DNA from: Thiosocius sp963808165
GTDB taxonomy: Bacteria > Pseudomonadota > Gammaproteobacteria > Chromatiales > Chromatiaceae
Assembly: GCA_963808165.1 (NCBI GenBank)
Contig: CAWEET010000017.1
Location: forward strand, 6,968 to 70,967
Direction of reading: 5' to 3'
Length of the DNA: 64,000 nucleotides
Shown here: one piece after another, positions 16,971 through 24,981 of the stretch
Layout: each line of letters opens with the position of its first letter
How positions within the stretch are numbered: position 1 is the stretch's first letter
Notes under the pieces: generated by a model
Seen by the model: only the letters and a program-made list of their open reading frames with translations
Databases searched by the model: none
What the model was told of the DNA's origin: nothing
Position numbers and translations under genes: made by a program

Positions 16971-17311
16971 CAATCGGCTTGCGGCTGAGCAACCGCCAGT
17001 TGCGCGGGGTGGTGTATGTCGCTGAATCGGGCATCCACGGGAAAGGGCTGTTTGCCGCACGCGAAATCGCGCCTGGCGAGTACATCGCTACTTTCCACGG
17101 CCCACAGGCGCGCCGTGACGGAAACTATGTGCTTTGGGTGTACGCCTCACCCGATGACACCGAGCCGGTCGGGCGCAGCGGCCGCAACATGCTGCGCTTT
17201 GTGAATCACGCCCCGTCGTGCAACGCCGAGTTCGACGGTTTCGATCTGTATGCGTGCCGCGCAATCGCGCCCGGCGAAGAGATCACCATCGACTATGGAG
17301 GTGCGCCCTGA
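16967..17311 (+). CDS. SET-domain protein-lysine methyltransferase-like protein
   Basis: A compact 114-residue SET domain starting at GTG 16967, which overlaps the stop of the upstream gene (GTGA) and implies coupled translation. Motifs are GIHGKGLFAAREI (SAM-side entry), RFVNHAPSCNAEF (the NHxxxxN SAM/knot motif) and EEITIDYG (catalytic tyrosine strand). There is no pre-SET or post-SET domain. Bacterial SET proteins methylate lysines on proteins; the target is unknown. Pairing with a degenerate ArnD-like protein is unusual. Confidence 0.85.
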   Translation: MTIGLRLSNRQLRGVVYVAESGIHGKGLFAAREIAPGEYIATFHGPQARRDGNYVLWVYASPDDTEPVGRSGRNMLRFVNHAPSCNAEFDGFDLYACRAIAPGEEITIDYGGAP

Positions 17312-17486
17312 TCGATAGGCAACAGCGCTGCAAAAAGGCCGGCGGCGGCCGCGAACGGGCGATCGTGCGGGAATCCACTGTGCGCAAGATGCTGCAGGAT
17401 GGCGTCACGCGAAGGTGGGCTGCCGGATCCGTCTGTCCAGGTCCGCGCCTACCTTGCCTGGACCTTGCCTTGTCGGCCGGGTGCCG

Positions 17487-18476
17487 ATGATAGACCCACG
17501 GCAGATCCGCCAGGTACTGCTCGACGAAGGACTGGAGCGCTGGGCGCGAGTGGTTGGGCAACAGATTGACGAAGTCTTGCGCGCCGCACCGCACGGTGAC
17601 TGGCAACGCTGGCGGCACGCCTTGGACCGGTTGCCGACACTGGGCCCGGGCCGTGTCAGCTGTGTTGAGGGTACGCTGGATCTGGCTCCGGACCGGGCGC
17701 CCGAAGCCGCCGAGCGCCAGAGATTATCCGACGCCTTGAAGGCGTTGCACCCATGGCGCAAGGGTCCCTATCGAATCGCGGACATCGCCATCGATACCGA
17801 ATGGCGCTCCGACTGGAAGTGGGAGCGCCTGGTGCCGCATATCGCCCCACTGGACGAACGGCTGGTACTGGATGTCGGCTGTGGTAACGGCTATCACTGC
17901 TGGCGCATCGCAGAGAAGGGTGCCCGCCGGGTTATCGGGATCGATCCGACCGCGTTGTTCCTGGCACAGTTCCTGGCGGTCCGGCAACTGATGCAACCAA
18001 TGGCTGCCAGCCTTGTCGAACGGGTTTGGATGTTGCCGCTCGGCATCGAGGCGGTGCCGCCCGCGCTGGGTCGCTTCGACACGGTGTTCTCGATGGGGGT
18101 GCTGTACCACCGTCGGTCTCCGATCGATCACCTGATCGAGCTGCGAGGGGCGCTGCGGTCCGGTGGTCAACTGGTGCTGGAGACACTGGTTGTCGACGGC
18201 GATGCCAACCGGGTGCTGGTGCCCGAAGGGCGCTACGCGAAGATGCGCAATGTCTGGTTCATTCCGAGTGCTGCGATGCTGGAGAGCTGGCTCCGGCGTT
18301 GTGGATTCCGCGATATCCGGACCGCGGATGTCACGTCGACCACGGTCGGGGAGCAGCGGTCGACCGAGTGGATGAGGTTCGAATCGCTTGCAGATTTTCT
18401 CGATCCCGCCGATACGCGGTTAACGATCGAGGGCCATCCTGCGCCGCAGCGAGCGGTGGTGGTAGCCGGAACTTGA
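17487..18476 (+). CDS. cmoB: tRNA U34 carboxymethyltransferase
   Basis: Transfers the carboxymethyl group of carboxy-SAM to 5-hydroxyuridine-34 of tRNA, giving cmo5U. The 329-residue chain from ATG 17487 has the CmoB N-terminal helical part, then ALHPWRKGPYRI, the SAM-fold motif VLDVGCGNGYHCWRI, GIDPTALFLAQF and DTVFSMGVLYHRRSPIDHL. The length is about that of E. coli CmoB (323). The cmoA gene that makes carboxy-SAM is not in this window. The frame extends upstream to 17415 without homology. Confidence 0.96.
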   Translation: MIDPRQIRQVLLDEGLERWARVVGQQIDEVLRAAPHGDWQRWRHALDRLPTLGPGRVSCVEGTLDLAPDRAPEAAERQRLSDALKALHPWRKGPYRIADIAIDTEWRSDWKWERLVPHIAPLDERLVLDVGCGNGYHCWRIAEKGARRVIGIDPTALFLAQFLAVRQLMQPMAASLVERVWMLPLGIEAVPPALGRFDTVFSMGVLYHRRSPIDHLIELRGALRSGGQLVLETLVVDGDANRVLVPEGRYAKMRNVWFIPSAAMLESWLRRCGFRDIRTADVTSTTVGEQRSTEWMRFESLADFLDPADTRLTIEGHPAPQRAVVVAGT

Positions 18477-18499
18477 ACAAACGGGTGAGGGGATTCCGA

Positions 18500-18808
18500 G
18501 TGACATCGAGACCTAAGTACTTTGTCGGACAGATCGTTCATCACAACCGCTTCGATTATCGGGGCGTCGTGGTTGACGTGGACGCGAGCTTTCAGGGATC
18601 GGATGCCTGGTATGACCAGGTGGCGCGCTCACGTCCACCCAAGGATCAGCCCTGGTATCGCGTGTTGGTCGACGGTGGCGAGCACGAGACCTACGTCGCC
18701 GAGCGCCACCTCGAGGTGACACCCGACACAACCCCGGTATCGCATCCGGATCTTTCGAGCCAGTTCAGTGGCTACAAGGACGGGGTCTACCAGCGCCGCT
18801 TGCATTGA
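18500..18808 (+). CDS. hspQ: heat shock protein HspQ (hemimethylated-DNA-binding YccV-like)
   Basis: A 102-residue YccV/HspQ domain. It shows KYFVGQIVHHNRFDYRGVVVDVD, WYDQVARSRPPKDQPWYRVLVDG and HETYVAERHLE, the conserved core. HspQ promotes degradation of certain proteins and is an adaptor for Lon in enterobacteria. Start taken at GTG 18500, preceded by GAGGGG. It follows cmoB by 23 bases. Confidence 0.92.
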   Translation: MTSRPKYFVGQIVHHNRFDYRGVVVDVDASFQGSDAWYDQVARSRPPKDQPWYRVLVDGGEHETYVAERHLEVTPDTTPVSHPDLSSQFSGYKDGVYQRRLH

Positions 18809-19038
18809 GATGCCGGCAGTGCAGGGTCGTTGGTTCGGTCATCGGCGATGTCAGCCACCGTCAAAACGAGGCTGATCCCGGCGCTCCATGTGCATGCCGG
18901 GCCGGGATTCGGCAGCGCAATCCGCGGCCTGGTCATGCGACGTCTCTGCAATGCCTGCGGACCACACGGCGAAAGATCGGTGTCACAGCTCAGGCGTCCT
19001 CCCGCCGAGCCGGGGCAATACGATACGACCGGCGGGTC

Positions 19039-19656
19039 TCATGCCAAGATGTCCATCAATGAACGCAATGCCGCTGCACCGGAAGGTGTCAGCGACCAAA
19101 CGAATGCTCCGCAGTTGATGATGACCGTTGCCCAGAATACCGTCCGGAACGGTTGTTTTTTAGATTTGTGGCGTAATTTTTGTTGCGCGAGCAGTGCGCC
19201 TGGCCAGCCACCCACAAGGGCAAGCACATGGAGGGTGTTTTCCGGGGTCCGCCGCCGGCCCTTTTTGGCCGCCGCCTTGTCGATTGCATAGACAATAAAG
19301 GTGATGGCGCTGGCGAACAGATACAGCGCGATTACCGCTGCCGGTGTCTTCGACAGAGCGACAGAAGACCCGAGGACGAGCAAAAAGACCGAGGCACCAA
19401 TAGTTGAAAGCGCCGTTCTGTTGGCGCTTGTGTGGCGCTGTGGCGAGTCGCCCGCCAAAAGGGCCTGGGTCGCGCATGTCCTCCCTTGAGGGTCACGAGC
19501 AATGGCATAGGTCACAACCTGGCCAATCTCGGGCCGGCGGCTACGATGTCGGAAGGCCTTGATGTGGACGAAGATGCGTCCGCGGTCGTCGAAAGGCGTA
19601 ATGAACCCGTATCCCTTCGTGTCGTTCCAGGACGATATTTTTCCTTTGCTGCGCAT
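19039..19656 (-). CDS. cold-shock domain / DUF1294 membrane protein
   Basis: A 205-residue fusion. Residues 1-68 form a cold-shock OB fold (GKISSWNDTKGYGFITPFDDRGRIFVHIKAF) that binds single-stranded nucleic acid. After a linker, residues about 80-200 form a DUF1294 membrane domain with three or four helices, including ASAITFIVYAIDKAAAKKGRRRTPE and LALVGGWPGALLAQQKLRHKSKK. This architecture is a known family of unknown function. It is monocistronic and converges on hspQ. Confidence 0.92.
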   Translation of the reverse strand: MRSKGKISSWNDTKGYGFITPFDDRGRIFVHIKAFRHRSRRPEIGQVVTYAIARDPQGRTCATQALLAGDSPQRHTSANRTALSTIGASVFLLVLGSSVALSKTPAAVIALYLFASAITFIVYAIDKAAAKKGRRRTPENTLHVLALVGGWPGALLAQQKLRHKSKKQPFRTVFWATVIINCGAFVWSLTPSGAAALRSLMDILA

Positions 19657-19908
19657 ACCCGTTTTCTTCGGTGCCCTTCGACGCCCTCATAGCCGGCTGC
19701 TGTTCATCCGGCACTTTTTTGACCACCCCCGGGCTCTCCGGGCCAGCACTCAAGACGGCGCAATCCAACCATATGCGATATTGTCGGCCATGTCGTGAAT
19801 CCCTGATGCCGGCGCGGTCTTTGATCAGCGGAACCAGCCCCGCCCACAGAGGCTTATCGGTTGCGGCGTACACACGCAAATTCGCGCCACCACAGTCGAA
19901 CATGCCGT

Positions 19909-20529
19909 TCAGTGATAGCGGCGCATCTGTCCCACCAGCACGCCTTGGATCTGTACCCGCTCGGGGCTGTAGCGCATCGCCGACAGGCTGTCGTTGGCGG
20001 GGTGCAGCACGACCTCGCCGGTTCGCTTCTCCAGACGCTTCAGCGTGGCCTCTTCGCCGTCGACCAGGGCCACCACGATCTCACCGTTGCGTGCCTGCCC
20101 ACGGTGCTCGATGACCACCCAGTCGCCGTCCAGGATGCCCTCGTCGATCATGGAGTCACCACGTACCTCGAGCACATAGCAGGGGTTGGGCGTACGCAGT
20201 TGGGGCGGTACCTCGATCGTCTCTGGGTTGCGGATTGCCTCGATCGGCTGTCCGGCCGCGATGTAGCCATATAGTGGCAGCGCCTCGCCCTGGTCCGCCA
20301 CATCGGGTTCGTCGGCGGCCAGACGGATCCCCCGACGCAGATTGTTCATGGGTTCGACCAGACCGGCCTCGACCAGGGCCTGGATCTGTTTGTGCAGGGA
20401 GCCACGTGAACTCAGACCCAGGGCGTCGCACAGCTCGTCCAGCGTCGGCGGATGAGGGAAGTCGTCCAGGTGCCTGCGCAGGTAGTCATAGATCTCCTGC
20501 TGGCGCCGCGTGAGCGTAGGCGGGACCAT
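19909..20529 (-). CDS. lexA: LexA repressor, divergent DNA-binding type
   Basis: SOS-response repressor of 206 residues. The N-terminal winged-helix is LTRRQQEIYDYL with recognition region GLSSRGSLHKQIQALVEAG, which differs from the SPNAAEEHLKAL segment of E. coli LexA. The C-terminal peptidase half carries the self-cleavage bond Ala92-Gly93 (YIAAGQP), Ser126 in GDSM and Lys164 in EEATLKRL, so RecA-stimulated autocleavage should work. The start ATG at 20529 lies 5 bases from an array of GTTC half-sites at 20534-20604 shared with the divergent helicase gene. The altered recognition helix agrees with an operator unlike CTGT-N8-ACAG. Confidence 0.95.
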   Translation of the reverse strand: MVPPTLTRRQQEIYDYLRRHLDDFPHPPTLDELCDALGLSSRGSLHKQIQALVEAGLVEPMNNLRRGIRLAADEPDVADQGEALPLYGYIAAGQPIEAIRNPETIEVPPQLRTPNPCYVLEVRGDSMIDEGILDGDWVVIEHRGQARNGEIVVALVDGEEATLKRLEKRTGEVVLHPANDSLSAMRYSPERVQIQGVLVGQMRRYH

Positions 20530-20533
20530 AATT

Positions 20534-20604
20534 GTTCTCTCTGTGTTGCTGAAAAGTTCTTTATATGTTCTATACTGGCCATGATTATAGAACATCGCGA
20601 GAAC
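20534..20604. promoter_or_regulatory. LexA-type operator array, GTTC half-sites every 11 bases
   Basis: GTTC at 20534, GTTG at 20545, GTTC at 20556 and GTTC at 20567 repeat with exactly 7 bases between each. On the other strand the same element appears as GAAC at 20590 and GAAC at 20601, again N7. GTTC-N7-GTTC is the SOS box known from Alphaproteobacteria. A perfect GTTCTATA / TATAGAAC dyad joins the inner half-sites. Candidate -10 boxes are TATACT at 20571-20576 for the helicase gene and TATAAT (reverse strand, 20589-20584) for lexA. One operator pair falls in each promoter spacer. Confidence 0.8.
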
Positions 20605-20610
20605 TTTGCC

Positions 20611-23031
20611 ATGTCGCCGCACCCGCTGCCACTGGATCGCACACCGCCAGATCCGGTCGATCGTCTCACCGCCCGTCTGAAGCAGCGATACCCTGACCGG
20701 ATCTGTGCCGAACTCACGCTGCCGGCCCAGCCTGCCCGTACCGAGGCCCTGCCTGGCGCACTCGACCGGCGCCTGCGCACGGCGCTGTCGGCGCGCAACA
20801 TCCGGCAGCTGTACACCCACCAGGCGGAGGCATGGCATCTGGCGCAGCAGGGGCGGCATTTCGTCGTGGTGACGCCGACCGCCTCGGGCAAGACGCTGTG
20901 CTACAACCTGCCGGTACTGCAAAGCGTTTGCGACGGCCGGGGCAAGGCACTCTACTTGTTTCCGACCAAGGCGCTGGCCCAGGACCAGGTGGCCGAGCTG
21001 CTGGAGCTGAACAGGGCCGGCGAGCTCGGTGTGCGAGCGTACACCTTCGACGGCGACACGCCGGGCGATGCCCGCAAGGCGGTGCGCACGCGCGGTGATA
21101 TCGTGGTCAGCAATCCCGATATGCTGCACCAGGCGATCCTGCCGCATCACACCAAGTGGGCGCAGTTCTTCGAGGGCCTGCGCTACGTGGTGCTCGACGA
21201 GATGCACACCTACCGCGGGGTATTCGGCAGCCATGTCGCCAATCTGATCCGACGCCTGAAACGCATCCTTGCCTTCTACGGGGCCGCGCCACAGTTCGTG
21301 TTCTGTTCTGCCACGATTGCCAATCCGGTCGAGCTTGCCAGTGCGCTGCTCGGCGAGGAGGTCGTCGCGGTAGGCCGCAACGGCGCACCAAGCGGCGAAC
21401 GCCGTCTGCTGCTGTGGAATCCCCCGGTGATCAACCCCGACCTGGGCATCCGCGCCTCGGCCCGTTCTCAGACCAACCGCATCGCCCGTCTCGCGACCCG
21501 CACCGGCCTGAAGAGCATCGTTTTCGCACGCTCGCGCCTGATGGTCGAGGTCCTCACCAAGTATCTGAAAGACGTGTTCGACAAGGATCCACGCCGCCCG
21601 CCGCGGGTGTTCGCCTATCGTGGCGGTTACCTGCCGACGCAAAGGCGCGACACCGAGCGTCGGCTGCGTGACGGCAGCATCGATTGCGTGATCAGCACCT
21701 CGGCGCTGGAACTCGGTGTCGACATCGGCAGCCTGGACGTCTGCGTGCTCAACGGCTACCCGGGCAGTATCGCCGCGACCTGGCAGCGGCTCGGCCGGGC
21801 CGGTCGGCGTAACCGGACCTCGCTCGGTGTGCTGGTCGCAGGCAGCGAGCCGCTGGATCAGTACATCGTGCGCAACCCCGATTTCTTCCTCGGTGCCTCG
21901 CCGGAGCATGCGCGTATCGATCCCGATCAGCTGCTGGTGTTGCTCGACCACGTGCGCTGTGCTGCCTTCGAGCTGCCGTTTCGGGCCGATGAGTCGTTTG
22001 GCAGTCGGCACCCGCTGGGCCAGTTCCTGCAGTATCTCGCCGACGAGGGTGTGATCCATCGTGAGGCCGACACCTGGCACTGGATCACCGATGCCTACCC
22101 GGCGAATGCGGTGTCTCTGCGCTCGGTCGCCGAGGGCAACTTCCTGGTTATCGACCAGGAGCAGGATCGGCGCCGGATCATTGCCGAGGTCGATTACAGT
22201 TCGGCGCCCGAGACGCTTTACGAAGGGGCCATCTACATGCTGCAGGCGGCCCCCCATCAGGTGGAGACCCTGGACTGGGAAGGGCGAAAGGCCTACGTGC
22301 GACCAACCCGGGCCGATTACTACACGGACGCGGTGGTCTACACCCGCCTCAAGATTCTCGAGCGCTTCGCCGAGCATCTGCTGGCCCAGGCGCGCACGGC
22401 GCATGGCGAGGTCCATCTGGTGCGACGCTTCGCCGGCTACAAGAAGATCCGTTACTACACGCACGAGAACATCGGCTACGGCAACATCAACCTGCCAGAC
22501 CAGGAAATGCATACCACGGCGGTCTGGTGGGAGATCAAACCGGGCGAACTTGAGCGTGCGCTGCCGTCCCGACAGATGGCACTGGACGGGTTCCTTGGCG
22601 CCGCCTATGCGATGCACCATGTTGCTGCGCTGCAGTCGATGAGTGAGGCCAGCGATCTGGGACGTGCGGTGGGTGACGGCGACGGCCGCTGGTTCGCGAC
22701 CTGGGGTGCGAACGGCCGCGGCCAGATGCGCGACCTGTCCGGCGACGAGCTGGCACCGGATCACCAGGGTGCGTTCCGTCCGGCCGTGTTCCTTTACGAT
22801 AATTTCCCGGGTGGGATCGGCCTGTCCGAGCCGCTCTTCGAGCGCCAGGACGAGGTGGTCAATGGTGCTCTGGAGCTGGTGGCACGCTGTGAGTGCCGCT
22901 ATGGCTGTCCATCGTGCGTCGGTCCGGTACTCGCCAGCGACGAGGAGCGTGGCTATTCACCCCGCGCACTCGCATTGACCGTGCTTGGTCTGCTGGCGAA
23001 GGCGGCGGAACCGGTCGGACCGCGCCAATGA
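20611..23031 (+). CDS. DEAD/H-box helicase with DUF1998 zinc domain, MrfA (YprA)-like
   Basis: An 806-residue superfamily 2 helicase. Walker A is TPTASGKT (residues about 88-95) and Walker B is LDEMH (about 195-199). The helicase C lobe has STSALELGVDIGSLD and WQRLGRAGRRNR. The C-terminus ends in the DUF1998 cluster CECRYGCPSCVGP (four cysteines, about residue 760-770). This order and the following exonuclease gene match Bacillus MrfA/MrfB, which repair mitomycin C lesions. Start at ATG 20611 gives a 25-30 base leader from the candidate promoter; an in-frame ATG at 20581 lies inside the operator. The stop overlaps the exonuclease start by 4 bases. A LexA-type operator array upstream predicts SOS induction. 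Confidence 0.9.
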   Translation: MSPHPLPLDRTPPDPVDRLTARLKQRYPDRICAELTLPAQPARTEALPGALDRRLRTALSARNIRQLYTHQAEAWHLAQQGRHFVVVTPTASGKTLCYNLPVLQSVCDGRGKALYLFPTKALAQDQVAELLELNRAGELGVRAYTFDGDTPGDARKAVRTRGDIVVSNPDMLHQAILPHHTKWAQFFEGLRYVVLDEMHTYRGVFGSHVANLIRRLKRILAFYGAAPQFVFCSATIANPVELASALLGEEVVAVGRNGAPSGERRLLLWNPPVINPDLGIRASARSQTNRIARLATRTGLKSIVFARSRLMVEVLTKYLKDVFDKDPRRPPRVFAYRGGYLPTQRRDTERRLRDGSIDCVISTSALELGVDIGSLDVCVLNGYPGSIAATWQRLGRAGRRNRTSLGVLVAGSEPLDQYIVRNPDFFLGASPEHARIDPDQLLVLLDHVRCAAFELPFRADESFGSRHPLGQFLQYLADEGVIHREADTWHWITDAYPANAVSLRSVAEGNFLVIDQEQDRRRIIAEVDYSSAPETLYEGAIYMLQAAPHQVETLDWEGRKAYVRPTRADYYTDAVVYTRLKILERFAEHLLAQARTAHGEVHLVRRFAGYKKIRYYTHENIGYGNINLPDQEMHTTAVWWEIKPGELERALPSRQMALDGFLGAAYAMHHVAALQSMSEASDLGRAVGDGDGRWFATWGANGRGQMRDLSGDELAPDHQGAFRPAVFLYDNFPGGIGLSEPLFERQDEVVNGALELVARCECRYGCPSCVGPVLASDEERGYSPRALALTVLGLLAKAAEPVGPRQ

Positions 23032-24233
23032 ATCTGGCGGCAAAGCTCGACCGCTTGCGTGCCCAGCCCGGCGAGTCTCCAGACGCTGCACTGGTCGGCA
23101 GGCTGAAGCGATCGCGTGTCGGCATGTCCATGCCCACAAAAGCCGATACGGCCGTGGCAGTCCTCGGACAGGCAATGGCGGCAGACAGACAGATCGGTGA
23201 GCTGCTGATCCGTGAACGTGAGGTCCGCTTGCCGCCGGGTGAGGTCGGCGTGTCGGATCTCGTGCAGTTACCTGAGGTCTGCGAGCTGCACACGCCGGAC
23301 TGGGTCTACATCGACACGGAGACCACCGGGCTGTCGAGCGGTGTCGGCAATCTGGCCTTCATGGTCGGTGTGGCCCGCCATGTCGGCGATGACCTGCTGT
23401 GTGTACGCCAGTATGTGCTGGGCAGCTTTGCGGCCGAGACGCGCATGCTGCACGACCTCGTCGACTGGATCGGGCGTGATGCAGTTCTGGTCAGCTTCAA
23501 TGGCAAGTGCTTCGATCTTCCCCTGCTCGGCGCACGCTGCCGGCTGCGGCGCATCGATGACGGTCTTGCGGGGCTCGGCCATCTCGACTTGATGTACACG
23601 GTGCGCCGGGCATTTCGGCGACGCTGGCCCGACTGTCGCCTGCAGACCGCCGAGCGTCGCTTACTGAATCTGCATCGCCGGGGCGATCTGCCCGGTGAGC
23701 AGGCGCCTGTCGCCTGGCAGCGCTGGTTGCGCAACGGTGAGACGGGGATGCTGGCAGCCGTGCTGCGGCACAACCATCAGGATGTGGTCTCGCTGGCCCT
23801 GCTGCAGCGACAACTCGTCATGGAATATGCCGGACGGGGAGACCCGGCGGCCGACCGCACGAGCATCGGCCGCGCCTGGCGAGACGTCGGCCAGGCCGAT
23901 CTCGCACGGCGCATCTGGGAGGGCGCGGGCAAGCGTCTCGATGCGGATGGACAGTTGGAACTTGCGGCCCTGTATCGTCGCCGGGGCGACTGGTCGAGGG
24001 CGGAGTCGCTGTGGCTCTCACTGCACGCCAGGGGCAATACCAAGGCGGCATCGGAACTCAGCAAATACTACGAGCACCGCCGGCGTGACTTCGGTCGGGC
24101 GATCGACTTTGCCGGACACTGCGATCAGTCGGAACGCGATTCCCGGCTGCGCCGCCTGCATGGCAAGCTCACAGCGACTCCCCAGTTGCCGCTCTGGACG
24201 ACGGCTGGCGCACTCAGTCGGGGAACGCAATGA
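23028..24233 (+). CDS. RNase H-like 3'-5' exonuclease, MrfB (YprB)-like
   Basis: A 401-residue protein with a DEDD exonuclease core at about residues 92-265. Catalytic acids are Asp96 and Glu98 in YIDTETTGL, Asp163 in SFNGKCFDLPLL, and Asp252 with a nearby histidine in HNHQDVVSL. The C-terminal 130 residues look like helical tetratrico-type repeats (DLARRIWEGAGKRL, LAALYRRRGDWSRA). It starts on the ATGA that ends the helicase gene, so the two are translationally coupled. In Bacillus subtilis the MrfB exonuclease acts with the MrfA helicase; the same division of labour is inferred here. Confidence 0.88.
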   Translation: MNLAAKLDRLRAQPGESPDAALVGRLKRSRVGMSMPTKADTAVAVLGQAMAADRQIGELLIREREVRLPPGEVGVSDLVQLPEVCELHTPDWVYIDTETTGLSSGVGNLAFMVGVARHVGDDLLCVRQYVLGSFAAETRMLHDLVDWIGRDAVLVSFNGKCFDLPLLGARCRLRRIDDGLAGLGHLDLMYTVRRAFRRRWPDCRLQTAERRLLNLHRRGDLPGEQAPVAWQRWLRNGETGMLAAVLRHNHQDVVSLALLQRQLVMEYAGRGDPAADRTSIGRAWRDVGQADLARRIWEGAGKRLDADGQLELAALYRRRGDWSRAESLWLSLHARGNTKAASELSKYYEHRRRDFGRAIDFAGHCDQSERDSRLRRLHGKLTATPQLPLWTTAGALSRGTQ

Positions 24234-24543
24234 AGTAGCCGGCGCCGTCGGCGAGTGGCAGGCAGCGGCTGAGGATGCCCTCGCGACGTGCCTGCAGCAG
24301 GCGGCGACCTAGAGGGATGAACAGGGTCTCGCGGCCATCATTCGATGCGGCGTCGAATCGGAGCATGCAGGTGTTCACCCCGCCGGGCGAAGACAGCAGC
24401 GTCTCGACAGTCTGCATCGCCTGATCGGCCGGCATGCCCTGCAGATCAAGTTCGGCCTCGGCATCACCGGGCTGAAACAGCAGTTTCTTAAGCGGGTTCT
24501 GTTCGAAAAATGGCATGGCGGCCGGTAGCTTACCCGGTTTCAT
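24214..24543 (-). CDS. hypothetical 109-residue protein
   Basis: A small soluble protein with a core AELDLQGMPADQAMQTVETLL, reminiscent of the Smr-domain LDLHG helix but with Gln in place of His. It ends LPLADGAGYFIAFPD. I do not assign a function. The start may be ATG 24543, which overlaps the stop of the upstream small membrane gene by 14 bases, or ATG 24516. It converges with and overlaps the exonuclease gene by 20 bases. Confidence 0.7.
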   Translation of the reverse strand: MKPGKLPAAMPFFEQNPLKKLLFQPGDAEAELDLQGMPADQAMQTVETLLSSPGGVNTCMLRFDAASNDGRETLFIPLGRRLLQARREGILSRCLPLADGAGYFIAFPD

Positions 24544-24775
24544 CGAGGATCACGAACGACAGGAAGGTCGTGCCGAGGGCCATTGCGATGATAATCGCCG
24601 GCGAGGCCAGCACGGCCATCACGAAACCGCTTGCGATCCAGACATTCTTGACGATGCGCCGTTTGCGGCGGTAGACGGCGGTGAACCTTCGTCGATGCGG
24701 ATGCTCATGGTCAGGACAGCAGTCCTCGGTCCAGCGTGGCAAAACGGCCTGGCTCAAGCAACGTCTCAATGTCAT
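24530..24775 (-). CDS. small membrane protein of unknown function
   Basis: An 81-residue frame from ATG 24775, preceded by GGAG at 6 bases. The first half is basic (HPHRRRFTAVYRRKRRI). The second half is a long hydrophobic stretch, WIASGFVMAVLASPAIIIAM plus ALGTTFLSFVIL, making one long or two short helices. It overlaps the next gene in ATGAAACCGGGTAA, suggesting an operon with coupled translation. No family is recognised. Confidence 0.6.
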   Translation of the reverse strand: MTLRRCLSQAVLPRWTEDCCPDHEHPHRRRFTAVYRRKRRIVKNVWIASGFVMAVLASPAIIIAMALGTTFLSFVILDETG

Positions 24776-24981
24776 CACAAACTCCATCGGGGGCAAGACT
24801 CAGCGTCGACAGCTGATTTCCCAACTGTAGTAGAAATTTTCTCGCGAACCCGCGCTGTGCCAACGGCGTTGAGACATCATGTCTAGTCGCATGCACGTTC
24901 AACGGTGAGCATTGCGTTAAAACATGCACACTCGGGGTCAGCTGCGGCATAGTGTGGTCTATCGGACCAGGAGCCAGCGGT

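Noticed and set aside
19541..19903. 120-codon reverse-strand frame downstream of lexA
   Set aside because: The 3' part is antisense-phase to the cold-shock gene on the same strand, and the rest matches no family; left unannotated although the first 80 residues look less random than most shadows.
20530..20610. E. coli-type LexA box (CTGT-N8-ACAG)
   Set aside because: Not found in this intergenic region; the GTTC-N7-GTTC repeats explain it better.
19909..22764. Very long reverse-strand open frame across the MrfA-like gene
   Set aside because: Only its last 206 codons are lexA; the rest is antisense to a well-supported helicase and shows low-complexity, GC-driven composition.
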